NCBI RefSeq assembly: GCF_004135625.1
Contig: NZ_SDPV01000001.1
Coordinates: 804,501 to 868,500 of the forward strand
Direction of reading: 5' to 3'
Length of the DNA stretch: 64,000 bases
Source: Pelagerythrobacter rhizovicinus
GTDB taxonomy: Bacteria; Pseudomonadota; Alphaproteobacteria; Sphingomonadales; Sphingomonadaceae
The first letter of the stretch is position 1. Every line of letters starts with the position of its first letter. Positions 56,335 through 64,000 of the stretch are shown piece by piece. The notes under the pieces are model-generated. The model made no database searches. It had not been told where the DNA came from and saw only the letters and a list, made by a program, of their open reading frames with translations. The translations under genes were made by a program, and so were the position numbers.

Positions 56335-57141
56335 ATGACTCTCGGCTTCTCCGTCGACGCGCTTCTGCCTCGCGCTCGCGGCGGGGGCGTGCTCAAGATG
56401 GGGCTCGCAGCGCTGTCGGAGGACGAGTGGCTCGATCCCGCTCCTGATCTCGCCGCGCGCGAGGCGGGCTTTGCGGCTTATCCCGAAGGCATCCGGCTCA
56501 CCGCCGGAAGCGAAGCGCCGGGACGCGAGCTCACCGGGATGCTCGGCGTCGAAGGAGGACTCGCCGAAGCCGCGAAGGCGCGCTGGGAGGACATGTGCCT
56601 GCTTACGCGCCGGGAGGGCGAGGACTTCTACCGCCTCGTCGGCGCGGCCGTGGCTTTCCCGAGCGACTGGCGCCCGGCGGAGAAGATGGGCCTGCCGCTG
56701 ACGGCCATGCACGCGCCGATTCAGGGTTATGCGGAGCAGCTCGCGAGCGGCGTGGACCGTTTCATTGCCGGGCTCGCCCCCGGGCGGATATTCGGCCGCT
56801 GCAACTGGTTCATCGCCGCGACCCCCGCCCTGCGCTGGGTCGCCGAAGCGCCCGAGCAAGCGTTCGCCCATGTCACGCCCGAAAACGCGGGCGAGACGCT
56901 GTTCGTCCGCTCCGAACGCCAGACGCTGCGGCGCCTACCGGAAACCGGCGCGATCCTGTTCACCATCGGGGTCTATGTCGCGCCGCTCGGCTCCCTGTCG
57001 GATGCGAACGTGGCGCGGCTCGCCGGTGCGATGGAGAAGCTGCTGGCAGGCGAGGGCGACCGCCGCGGGGCGCCACACTACGTCGCCGCACTGCAAGGGT
57101 TTGCGCAAACGCGCGAGGCCGCTATCGGAAGCCCCATATGA
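56335..57141 (+). CDS. DUF3445 haem-dependent oxidative N-demethylase-like protein
   Basis: 268 aa from ATG 56335, 11 bp after the mutase stop. It matches DUF3445: D-F-Y-R-L-V-G-A-A-V-A-F-P-S-D-W, H-A-P-I-Q-G-Y, N-W-F-I-A and the closing R-S-E-R-Q-T-L-R-R-L-P-E-T-G-A-I-L-F-T-I-x-x-Y. Characterised relatives are haem enzymes that remove methyl groups from secondary amines such as dimethylamine. Here it sits inside the propionate/methionine run, overlapping metY by ATGA, so a role with N-methylated amines or methionine-related compounds is possible but unproven. Confidence 0.8.
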   Translation: MTLGFSVDALLPRARGGGVLKMGLAALSEDEWLDPAPDLAAREAGFAAYPEGIRLTAGSEAPGRELTGMLGVEGGLAEAAKARWEDMCLLTRREGEDFYRLVGAAVAFPSDWRPAEKMGLPLTAMHAPIQGYAEQLASGVDRFIAGLAPGRIFGRCNWFIAATPALRWVAEAPEQAFAHVTPENAGETLFVRSERQTLRRLPETGAILFTIGVYVAPLGSLSDANVARLAGAMEKLLAGEGDRRGAPHYVAALQGFAQTREAAIGSPI

Positions 57142-58412
57142 CACAAAAACCCGAAACGCTCACCGTCCACGCCGGGACCGAACCCGATCCGACCACCAAG
57201 GCGCGGATCACGCCGATCTACCAGACGTCGTCCTATGTCTTCGACAGCGTCGAACATGCTTCGCGCCTGTTCAACCTGCAGGAATTCGGGAACATCTACA
57301 CCCGGATCATGAACCCGACGAACGGGGCGCTGGAGGGCAAGATCGCTGCGCTCGAAGGCGGCGCGGGGGCGCTGGCAGTGGCCTCGGGCCACGCTGCGCA
57401 GTTCCTCGCGTTCCACACGCTGATGGAGCCGGGGTGCGAGATCGTCGCCGCCCAGAAGCTCTATGGCGGTTCGCAGAACCAGCTCGGCCAGAGCTTCCGC
57501 AAAATGGCATGGACCACGCAGTTCGTTGACGCCGATGACGCCGGCAACGTCGCCGCCGCGATCACCGACAAGACGCGCGCGGTGTTCATCGAAAGCCTCG
57601 CCAACCCCGGCGGCGTGGTGCAGGACATCGAGGCGATCGCGAAGGTCGCGCACGACGCCGGCGTTCCGCTGATCGTCGACAACACGATGGCGACGCCGGT
57701 TCTCTGCCGCCCGATCGACTACGGCGCCGACATCGTCGTCCATTCGACCACCAAGTTCCTCAACGGACATGGCAACGCCATCGGCGGCGTGATCGTCGAT
57801 GCGGGCAGCTTCGACTGGGCGAAGGGTGGCAAGTATCCGACCCTCAGCGAGCCGAACGATTCCTACCACGGGATCAGGTTCACCGAGGCCTTCGGCAATC
57901 TCGCCTTCATCCTCGCGACGCGGACCCTCGGCCTGCGCGACCTCGGGCCGGCACTGGCGCCGATGAACGCCTTCCTGGCGCTCACCGGAATGGAGACGCT
58001 GGCGCTTCGGATGGAGCGGCATTGCAGCAACGCGCTGGCGCTCGCCACGTGGCTGAAGGCGCATCCAAAGGTGGACGGGGTCTCCTACGCTGGGCTGGAG
58101 GACGACCGCTATCATGCGCTCGCCAAGCGCTATCTCGGCGGCAAGGGCGGGGCGGTGTTCACCTTCGGCCTGAAGGGCGGGTACGACGCGGGCGTGAAGC
58201 TGGTTTCCTCGGTGAAGATGTTCAGCCATCTTGCCAATCTCGGCGACACGCGGTCGCTGATCATTCATCCGGCCTCGACCACGCACAGCCAGCTCGAAGG
58301 CGAGGCGCTGGAGGCGACCGGCGCGGGGCCGGACGTCGTGCGGGTATCGGTCGGCATCGAACATATCGACGACATCATCGCCGACCTCTCGCAGGCACTG
58401 GACGCTATCTGA
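57138..58412 (+). CDS. metY: O-acetylhomoserine/O-succinylhomoserine sulfhydrylase
   Basis: 424 aa Cys/Met-metabolism PLP enzyme. T-L-T-V-H-A-G begins it. [11 protein letters not shown] and the PLP lysine in [12 protein letters not shown] follow. Length near 425 and the S-Q-N-Q-L-G motif favour direct sulfhydrylation (O-acylhomoserine plus sulfide to homocysteine) over cystathionine synthase. It overlaps DUF3445 (ATGA) and bioB (TGATG). Confidence 0.92.
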   Translation: MTQKPETLTVHAGTEPDPTTKARITPIYQTSSYVFDSVEHASRLFNLQEFGNIYTRIMNPTNGALEGKIAALEGGAGALAVASGHAAQFLAFHTLMEPGCEIVAAQKLYGGSQNQLGQSFRKMAWTTQFVDADDAGNVAAAITDKTRAVFIESLANPGGVVQDIEAIAKVAHDAGVPLIVDNTMATPVLCRPIDYGADIVVHSTTKFLNGHGNAIGGVIVDAGSFDWAKGGKYPTLSEPNDSYHGIRFTEAFGNLAFILATRTLGLRDLGPALAPMNAFLALTGMETLALRMERHCSNALALATWLKAHPKVDGVSYAGLEDDRYHALAKRYLGGKGGAVFTFGLKGGYDAGVKLVSSVKMFSHLANLGDTRSLIIHPASTTHSQLEGEALEATGAGPDVVRVSVGIEHIDDIIADLSQALDAI

Positions 58413-59428
58413 TGACCCAAATCCGCACCGACTGGACGCGCGAGGAAATCGCCGAGCTGTTCGACCTGCCTTTCCCCGAGCTCGTGTTCCGCGCGGCCTC
58501 GGTGCACCGGGAGAACCATCCGCCGGCCGAAGTGCAGCTCTGCACGCTGCTCTCGATCAAGACCGGCGGGTGCCCGGAGGATTGCGGCTATTGCTCGCAG
58601 AGCGTCCATGCCGACAGCGGCGTCGAGGCGACCAAGCTGATGGACGTGCAGGCCGTGCTCCAGTCGGCGGCGCAGGCCAAGGATCACGGCAGTCAGCGGT
58701 TCTGCATGGGTGCCGCATGGCGCAATCCCAAAGACCGCGACATGCCGAAGATCGTCGAGATCGTGAAGGGCGTTCGCGCAATGGGGCTGGAGACCTGCAT
58801 GACGCTCGGCATGCTGACGCCGACGCAGGCCGACATGCTCGCCGAGGCGGGGCTCGACTACTACAACCACAACATCGACAGTAGCCCCGAGTATTACGAG
58901 CGCGTCATCACCACGCGCACGATGGACGAGCGGCTGGAAACGCTCGACAACGTGCGCCAGGCGGGCATCAACGTGTGTTCGGGTGGGATCGTCGGCATGG
59001 GTGAGACGCGCGCGGACCGGGTGGGGTTCATCCACACGCTCGCAACGCTGGAGCAGCATCCGGAAAGCGTCCCGGTCAATGCGCTGGTCCCGGTCAAGGG
59101 CACGGTGCTGGGCGACATGCTGGCCGACACGCCGCTCGCCAAGATCGACGACATCGAATTCGTCCGCACCGTCGCCGTGGCGCGGATCACCATGCCGCTG
59201 AGCATGGTCCGCCTCTCCGCCGGCCGCGAGTCGATGAGCGAGGCGACGCAGGCCCTGTGCTTCCTGGCCGGCGCGAACTCGATCTTCACCGGCGACAAGC
59301 TCCTGACCGCGCCCAACGCCGGCGACGACAGCGACGGCGCGCTGTTCGCCAAGCTTGGCCTGACGGCGCTGCAGGGCGAGGAGCCGATGCAAAGCAGAAA
59401 AATTGAGGAGAGATGTTTTGGCGCATGA
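58412..59428 (+). CDS. bioB: Biotin synthase
   Basis: 338 aa radical-SAM enzyme with C54, C58 and C61 in [10 protein letters not shown] holding the 4Fe-4S cluster. M-G-A-A-W, N-H-N-I-D-S-S and [11 protein letters not shown] are family motifs. It inserts sulfur into dethiobiotin. Its place inside the carboxylase operon makes sense because PccA needs biotin. The other bio genes are not here. The last 11 bp overlap the small gene at 59418. Confidence 0.95.
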   Translation: MTQIRTDWTREEIAELFDLPFPELVFRAASVHRENHPPAEVQLCTLLSIKTGGCPEDCGYCSQSVHADSGVEATKLMDVQAVLQSAAQAKDHGSQRFCMGAAWRNPKDRDMPKIVEIVKGVRAMGLETCMTLGMLTPTQADMLAEAGLDYYNHNIDSSPEYYERVITTRTMDERLETLDNVRQAGINVCSGGIVGMGETRADRVGFIHTLATLEQHPESVPVNALVPVKGTVLGDMLADTPLAKIDDIEFVRTVAVARITMPLSMVRLSAGRESMSEATQALCFLAGANSIFTGDKLLTAPNAGDDSDGALFAKLGLTALQGEEPMQSRKIEERCFGA

Positions 59429-59627
59429 ACAATCCATCGAAGACTATTTCGAACAGCATGCGAGATCGGGAAATCCTCAATTCGCGATTGCCTTCGCCCT
59501 CATGCGCCTTGCACAGGAACAGAAGAACGTGGCCGATGCCCTCACAAGCCTCGGTCAGCGCGAAAGCGGGAAATCCGTGACGAGCGCGATAGAAACAATC
59601 GCCCGTTCGATCGAAGGCACAAAATAG
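59418..59627 (+). CDS. 69-aa conserved-looking protein of unknown function
   Basis: From TTG 59418 with AGGAGAG at 59406-59412, the best ribosome site; TTG 59403 is a poorer choice. The predicted protein starts [14 protein letters not shown] and is mostly helical ([17 protein letters not shown]). No known motif. It overlaps bioB and ends 3 bp before pccA, so it is co-translated with both. I do not recognise the family; a carboxylase accessory is one idea. Confidence 0.6.
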   Translation: MAHEQSIEDYFEQHARSGNPQFAIAFALMRLAQEQKNVADALTSLGQRESGKSVTSAIETIARSIEGTK

Positions 59628-59630
59628 GTC

Positions 59631-61682
59631 ATGTTCTCCAAAATCCTCATCGCCAACCGGGGCGAGATCGCGTGCCGGGTCATCAAGACCGCGCGGCGCA
59701 TGGGCATTGCGACCGTCGCGGTCTATTCGGACGCCGATGCGCGCGCGCCGTTCGTGCGGATGGCGGACGAGGCGGTGCATATCGGGCCGGCGCCGGCCTC
59801 CGAGAGCTACCTGATCGCGGACAAGATCATCGCCGCGTGCAAGCAGACGGGCGCCGAGGCGGTGCATCCGGGCTACGGCTTCCTCTCGGAGCGGGCGAGC
59901 TTCGTCGAGGCGCTGGAGAAGGAAGGGATCGCGTTCGTCGGCCCGCCGCCCGGCGCGATCGCGGCGATGGGCGACAAGATCGAATCGAAGAAGCTGGCGA
60001 AGGAGGCGGGGGTCAACGTCGTCCCCGGGTTTGTCGGCGAGATCCGCGATACCGAACATGCGATCGAGATCAGCAACGGCATCGGCTACCCGGTCATGAT
60101 GAAGGCCTCGGCCGGCGGCGGCGGCAAGGGGATGCGCCTTGCTTATAACGAAAAGGACGTCCGCGAAGGCTTCGAGAGCGTCAAGCGCGAAGGCCTCAAC
60201 AGCTTCGGCGACGATCGGGTGTTCATCGAGAAGTTCATTCTGAACCCCCGCCACATCGAGATCCAGGTGCTCGGCGACAAGCACGGGAACATCGTCTATC
60301 TCAATGAACGCGAATGCTCGATCCAGCGCCGCCACCAGAAGGTGGTCGAGGAAGCGCCGAGCCCGTTCGTCACGCCGAAGATGCGCAAGGCGATGGGCGA
60401 GCAGTGCGTCGCATTGGCGAGGGCGGTCGGATACCACTCGGCAGGCACGGTCGAACTGATCGTCTCCGGCGCGGACGAGACGGGCGAAAGCTTCTACTTC
60501 CTCGAGATGAACACCCGCCTCCAGGTCGAGCATCCGGTGACCGAGGCGATCACCGGTGTCGATCTGGTCGAACAGATGATCCGTGTCGCTTACGGCGAGA
60601 AGCTCGGCTTCACGCAGGACGATGTGACAATCGACGGCTGGGCGATCGAGAACCGCGTCTATGCCGAGGACCCCTACCGCGGCTTCCTTCCCAGCACGGG
60701 CCGGCTCGTGCGCTACCAGCCCCCGGTCGAAGGCTGGACCGATGACGGCGAGGCGAACGGCCGCCGCGGGATCGATGGCGTGCGCATCGACGACGGCGTC
60801 TTCGAAGGCGGCGAGGTGTCGATGTTTTACGATCCGATGATAGCCAAGCTGATCACCTGGGCGCCGACGCGCGAGGAAGCGGCGGATCTGCAGATCGAGG
60901 CGCTCGATGCGTTCCGTATCGAGGGGCTGGGGCACAACATCGACTTCCTCTCGGCCATCATGCAGCACCCGCGCTTCCGCTCGGGCGAACTGACCACCGG
61001 CTTCATCGCCGAGGAGTATCCCGAAGGGTTCGCCGGCGCGGCGGCCTCCGAGGACCTGAAACGCGCGCTTGCCGCGGTCGGCGGCGCCATGGCAACGGCC
61101 GATGCGGATCGTGGGCGACGGATCGAAGGGCAGCTCGATCCCGCGCTCGCCGCTCCGGGCGACTGGTGCGTGACGATCGATGGCACCGATTATGCGGTGA
61201 GCCTGGAAGAGACGGCCATCACGGTCGACGGCGAGGCGGTCGAACTCGAGATGGAGTACGCGCCCGGCACACGCTTCCTCGAAGTCGCGCTCTACGAAAT
61301 CGGATCGGACGAGGATGCCGAACCGGTCGAGAAATTCGGGCTCCAGCTCGAACCCACGCGCACTGGCTACGCGATCACCACGCGGGGCGCACGGCACGTG
61401 CTGCGTATCCTGCCGGCACACGTCGCGCATCTGTCGCAGCACATGATCGAAAAGGTGCCGCCGGATCTCTCGAAGCTGCTGATCTGCCCGATGCCCGGTC
61501 TGCTCGTCGCGCTCCACGTGGAGGAGGGCGAGGAGGTCCAGCCGGGTCAGCCGCTGGCGACGGTCGAGGCGATGAAGATGGAGAACATCCTGCGCGCCGA
61601 GAAGCAGGGCAAAGTCGCGAAGATCAACGCCGCGCAGGGCGACAGTCTGGCGGTCGACGCGGTGATCCTGGAGCTGGAGTAG
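59631..61682 (+). CDS. pccA: Propionyl-CoA carboxylase alpha subunit (biotin carboxylase plus BCCP)
   Basis: 683 aa. Biotin-carboxylase N-domain F-S-K-I-L-I-A-N-R-G-E-I-A, ATP-grasp with K-A-S-A-G-G-G-G-K-G-M and the H-P-G-Y-G-F-L-S-E loop, E-M-N-T-R-L-Q-V-E-H. A middle BT-like domain is followed by the C-terminal carrier domain with the biotinyl Lys in E-A-M-K-M-E-N. It carboxylates biotin with ATP and bicarbonate and passes CO2 to PccB. Separation from pccB by six genes is a known arrangement in alphaproteobacteria. Confidence 0.96.
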   Translation: MFSKILIANRGEIACRVIKTARRMGIATVAVYSDADARAPFVRMADEAVHIGPAPASESYLIADKIIAACKQTGAEAVHPGYGFLSERASFVEALEKEGIAFVGPPPGAIAAMGDKIESKKLAKEAGVNVVPGFVGEIRDTEHAIEISNGIGYPVMMKASAGGGGKGMRLAYNEKDVREGFESVKREGLNSFGDDRVFIEKFILNPRHIEIQVLGDKHGNIVYLNERECSIQRRHQKVVEEAPSPFVTPKMRKAMGEQCVALARAVGYHSAGTVELIVSGADETGESFYFLEMNTRLQVEHPVTEAITGVDLVEQMIRVAYGEKLGFTQDDVTIDGWAIENRVYAEDPYRGFLPSTGRLVRYQPPVEGWTDDGEANGRRGIDGVRIDDGVFEGGEVSMFYDPMIAKLITWAPTREEAADLQIEALDAFRIEGLGHNIDFLSAIMQHPRFRSGELTTGFIAEEYPEGFAGAAASEDLKRALAAVGGAMATADADRGRRIEGQLDPALAAPGDWCVTIDGTDYAVSLEETAITVDGEAVELEMEYAPGTRFLEVALYEIGSDEDAEPVEKFGLQLEPTRTGYAITTRGARHVLRILPAHVAHLSQHMIEKVPPDLSKLLICPMPGLLVALHVEEGEEVQPGQPLATVEAMKMENILRAEKQGKVAKINAAQGDSLAVDAVILELE

Positions 61683-62053
61683 TGCACCTCCGCCATTCGC
61701 CCGACGCGCCGGCTGCCGAGCGGATCGATTTCGAGACGTTCCTGAAGGCCGACATCCGCATCGGCACGATCGTCGCGGCCGAGGCGTTTCCCGAGGCGCG
61801 CAAGCCGAGTTGCCGGCTGCGCATCGATTTCGGCCCCGCGATCGGCGAGAAGAAGAGCTGCGCGCAGATCGCGGCGAACTACGCGCTGGAGGAGCTTCCC
61901 GGGCGGCAGGTTGCGGCGGTGGTCAACTTCCCGCCGCGGCAGATCGGCCCGGCGATGTCCGAAGTGCTGACGCTGGGCTTCGCCGACGAGGCGGGTGAGG
62001 TCGTGCTGTTCGCGCCCGACAAGCCGGTGCCGAACGGCTCGCGCCTGTTCTAA
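61682..62053 (+). CDS. CsaA-like tRNA-binding domain protein
   Basis: 123 aa from GTG 61682, which overlaps the pccA stop TAG by one base. OB-fold tRNA-binding domain: F-L-K-A-D-I-R-I-G-T-I-V-A-A-E, K-K-S-C-A-Q-I-A-A-N-Y, V-V-N-F-P-P-R-Q-I-G and M-S-E-V-L-T-L-G-F. Bacterial CsaA is a homodimeric chaperone or tRNA binder linked to protein export. Its stop overlaps the convergent cyclase stop by a few bases. Confidence 0.9.
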   Translation: MHLRHSPDAPAAERIDFETFLKADIRIGTIVAAEAFPEARKPSCRLRIDFGPAIGEKKSCAQIAANYALEELPGRQVAAVVNFPPRQIGPAMSEVLTLGFADEAGEVVLFAPDKPVPNGSRLF

Positions 62054-62820
62054 TCGTCGATCAGCGCCACGGCCCTGATCCAGCCGGCGCTGGCGCGCTC
62101 GATCTTCACCGGGAAGCAGCTCACGGTGAAGCCGTGGCTCGGCAGGCGTTCGAGATTGGTGAGCTTCTCGATCTGGTAATAGGGCCGGATGCGGCCGGCC
62201 TTGTGGCCTTCCCAGATGATCGAGGCATCGCGATTTTCCGCCCAGCGTCGGGCGGTATGACTGAAGGGCGCGTCCCAGCTCCAGGCGTCGGTGCCGACCA
62301 CTTCGACGCCGCGCTCGGTCAGCCATAGCGTCGCTTCCGCGCCAAGGCCGACACCCTGATCGGTGAAGTTCTCGGTTCCATAGACCGCGCCCGACTGCAC
62401 GAGCACGATGTCGAGCGGCCTGAGCGCGTAGCCGATCCGGTCGAGCTCAGCCTCGACTTCGGCCGCGCTCACCACGTGTCCGTGCGGCAGATGGCTGAAA
62501 TCGAGCTTCACGCCCGGGCGGAAAAACCGGTCGAGCGGCGCCTCGTCGATGCTTGGGGCGGCCCGGGCGCCTTCGCTGGTGGTCGAGTGGTAATGCCACG
62601 GCGCGTCCATGTGCGTGCCGTTATGCGTCGAGAGTTCGAGCATCTCGACCGCCCAGCCTTCACCGTCCGGCAGGTCGCTTTTCTCGAGCCCGGGGAAGAA
62701 CATGGCGATCTGCTGCCAGGTATCCTCGTGCGTCATGTAGGTGATCTTCGGCCGCATGACCTCTGGGTCGGAGATGACCTCGTTGGTTATGGGGATCGAG
62801 AGGTCTATGAAGCGGGTCAT
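62050..62820 (-). CDS. Cyclase family protein (kynurenine formamidase-like)
   Basis: 256 aa from ATG 62820 (MTRFIDLSIPIT); the reading to 63021 adds hairpin-derived sequence. The metal-binding signature H-N-G-T-H-M-D-A-P-W-H-Y is present, with a D-F-S-H-L and G-A-V-Y-G loop. The family includes kynurenine formamidase and isatin hydrolase, both Mn/Zn amidohydrolases; which reaction applies is unclear. Convergent with the tRNA-binding protein gene. Confidence 0.87.
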   Translation of the reverse strand: MTRFIDLSIPITNEVISDPEVMRPKITYMTHEDTWQQIAMFFPGLEKSDLPDGEGWAVEMLELSTHNGTHMDAPWHYHSTTSEGARAAPSIDEAPLDRFFRPGVKLDFSHLPHGHVVSAAEVEAELDRIGYALRPLDIVLVQSGAVYGTENFTDQGVGLGAEATLWLTERGVEVVGTDAWSWDAPFSHTARRWAENRDASIIWEGHKAGRIRPYYQIEKLTNLERLPSHGFTVSCFPVKIERASAGWIRAVALIDD

Positions 62821-62866
62821 GTGGCGAGAGTGCGTTGGGCGGGAGGCAGGGTCAATCCCCACATAT

Positions 62867-63010
62867 CCTCCCCATTTTTGCGTCAGCACAAATGGGGAGG
62901 TGGCAGACGCCGCAGGCGGCTGACGGAGGGGTTTGGAGTGCAGAAACCCCTCCACCACGAGCCGCTTCGCGTCTCGCGGTCTCCCTCCCCATCGCAAGAC
63001 GATGGGGAGG
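62867..63010. repeat. Cluster of three hairpins, repeat family 3
   Basis: CCTCCCCATTT (62867-62877) pairs with AAATGGGGAGG (62890-62900). GGAGGGGTTT (62925-62934) pairs with AAACCCCTCC (62944-62953). CCTCCCCATCG (62984-62994) pairs with CGATGGGGAGG (63000-63010). The outer two hairpins share their outer arms. It fills the gap between the cyclase start and the aroB stop and is unlike families 1 and 2. Confidence 0.8.
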
Positions 63011-63017
63011 ATCACGA

Positions 63018-64000
63018 TCAACCCGCCCGCAGCTCTTCGTTCAGGAACTCGCTAACGTCCGCCAGTTCAACGTCGCGAGCCACATGGGCGTCGCCGATCG
63101 CGCGCAGGAGGACGAAGGGCAGAGTGCCGGCGTCCATCTTCTTGTCGTGGAGCATGTGGTCCGCAAGGCGGCGGCCATCGCAGCCGAGGCCAAGAGCGGC
63201 GATCTCGCTCGGCAGACCCGCCGCATCGACGGCGCGCGTTACCCGCTCCGCGTCGGCATCGCTGATCTGGCCACGCCGTGCCGAATAGCGCGCGGCGAGC
63301 ACCATGCCGAGCGCAACGGCCTCTCCATGCAGCAGACGGTCGGAAAAGCCCGTTTCCGCTTCCAGCGCGTGGCCGAACGTATGGCCGAGGTTGAGCAGCG
63401 CGCGCCGGTCGGCGGTCTCGCGCTCGTCCTCCGCGACGATCCGCGCCTTGGCTGCGACGCTGGTGGCGACCGCGTACTCCAGCGGCGTGTCCTCGCGGGC
63501 GAGGACCGCTTTGCCGTTGGCTGCGAGCCAGTCGAAGAATTCGCGGTCGCCGAGCACGCCGTACTTAAGCACTTCGGCATAGCCGGCGCGCATCTCGCGG
63601 TCGGGCAGAGTATCGAGCGCGTCGAGGTCGGCCAGAACCAGCGAGGGCTGGTGAAACGCGCCGATCAGGTTCTTGCCCGCGCCGGTATTGATCGCGGTCT
63701 TGCCGCCTACCGAGCTGTCGACTTGCGCCAGCAGCGTTGTCGGCAACTGGATGAAGCCGCAGCCGCGCTTGAGGATTGCCGCAGCGAAGCCGACGAGATC
63801 GCCGATCACCCCGCCGCCCAGCGCCAGCACGTGATCGCCGCGCTCGACCTGTTCTGCCAGCAGCCAGTCGGTGACGCGCCGGAGATTCTCCCAGCTCTTT
63901 GCCGCTTCGCCTGGTTCGAGCACGAACCAGCGGGATTCGATGGCGGCATCGGCAAACGAGCTCTCGACGGCGTCACGCCAATGCTGCGCAACATTGCGGT
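63018..64000 (-). CDS. aroB: 3-dehydroquinate synthase, 5' end beyond window
   Basis: The frame stays open to the window edge, giving about 327 visible residues of a protein usually 360-380 long; the true start is missing. [38 protein letters not shown] and [12 protein letters not shown] carry the NAD and Zn ligands. It forms 3-dehydroquinate in the shikimate pathway. Usually follows aroK, which would lie to the right. Confidence 0.94.
   Translation of the reverse strand, partial: RNVAQHWRDAVESSFADAAIESRWFVLEPGEAAKSWENLRRVTDWLLAEQVERGDHVLALGGGVIGDLVGFAAAILKRGCGFIQLPTTLLAQVDSSVGGKTAINTGAGKNLIGAFHQPSLVLADLDALDTLPDREMRAGYAEVLKYGVLGDREFFDWLAANGKAVLAREDTPLEYAVATSVAAKARIVAEDERETADRRALLNLGHTFGHALEAETGFSDRLLHGEAVALGMVLAARYSARRGQISDADAERVTRAVDAAGLPSEIAALGLGCDGRRLADHMLHDKKMDAGTLPFVLLRAIGDAHVARDVELADVSEFLNEELRAG

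Noticed and set aside
59286-61517. 743-aa minus-strand open frame opposite pccA
   Set aside because: Antisense shadow; all domain motifs are on the plus strand.

Overview
The window is high-GC DNA from an alphaproteobacterium, most likely a sphingomonad of the Erythrobacteraceae/Sphingomonadaceae type. The evidence is indirect: a C4-pathway 5-aminolevulinate synthase (hemA), an HWE-family sensor kinase, a carboxyspermidine-type polyamine route, dense GTGA/ATGA gene overlaps, and families of palindromic repeats that translate as IPAFAGMT- or LSLSKD-like strings. It looks like ordinary chromosome. I saw no phage, insertion sequence, CRISPR array, rRNA or tRNA gene.

Layout. (1) 1-6179: a nine-gene minus-strand operon of glutathione transferases, VOC/glyoxalase-fold proteins, a doubled DUF1428 protein and a DoxX-like membrane protein, divergent from an HxlR regulator with operator-like repeats between them. 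(2) 6251-10527: palindromic repeats, a DUF2236 oxygenase-like protein, cobS and a class A penicillin-binding protein. (3) 10564-15719: two divergent transcription units. One holds two PaaI thioesterases, a JmjC/cupin-like protein and a FemAB/BioF2-type acyltransferase. The other holds a 55-aa peptide followed by two related cupin-like proteins. This is my best candidate for an undescribed peptide-modification system. (4) 15720-16579: an 860-bp gap with an orphan promoter/operator. (5) 16580-20510: otsB, a GH15 glycosidase and otsA (trehalose), where otsA appears to start at ATA. (6) 20541-24352: tyrosine phosphatase, trxB, two MAPEG proteins, threonine dehydratase. (7) 24500-30050: polyamine synthesis (carboxyspermidine dehydrogenase and decarboxylase, ornithine decarboxylase), with a palindromic element inside the decarboxylase gene and a structured leader before the ornithine decarboxylase.

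(8) 30077-38890: SleB-like hydrolase, hemA, murI, plsY, dprA, a membrane protein behind an 11-G tract, topA and a small helix-turn-helix protein. (9) 38937-43038: era-rnc-lepB, divergent from pgi. (10) 43192-50940: a frameshifted GIY-YIG gene, SGNH-type secreted protein, HWE kinase, MscS channel, DEAD-box helicase, CDP-alcohol phosphatidyltransferase and glutathione reductase. (11) 51201-62053: a propionyl-CoA to succinyl-CoA module (pccB, epimerase, enoyl-CoA hydratase, mutase, pccA) interleaved with a DUF3445 haem protein, metY and bioB, and ended by a CsaA-like tRNA-binding protein. (12) 62050-64000: a cyclase-family hydrolase, three hairpins and aroB, which runs off the window.

Several genes connect functionally. 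BioB makes the biotin that PccA carries. The glutathione transferases, MAPEG proteins and glutathione reductase share the glutathione pool. OtsA and OtsB make trehalose together. The decarboxylases and the dehydrogenase form a complete putrescine-to-spermidine route.
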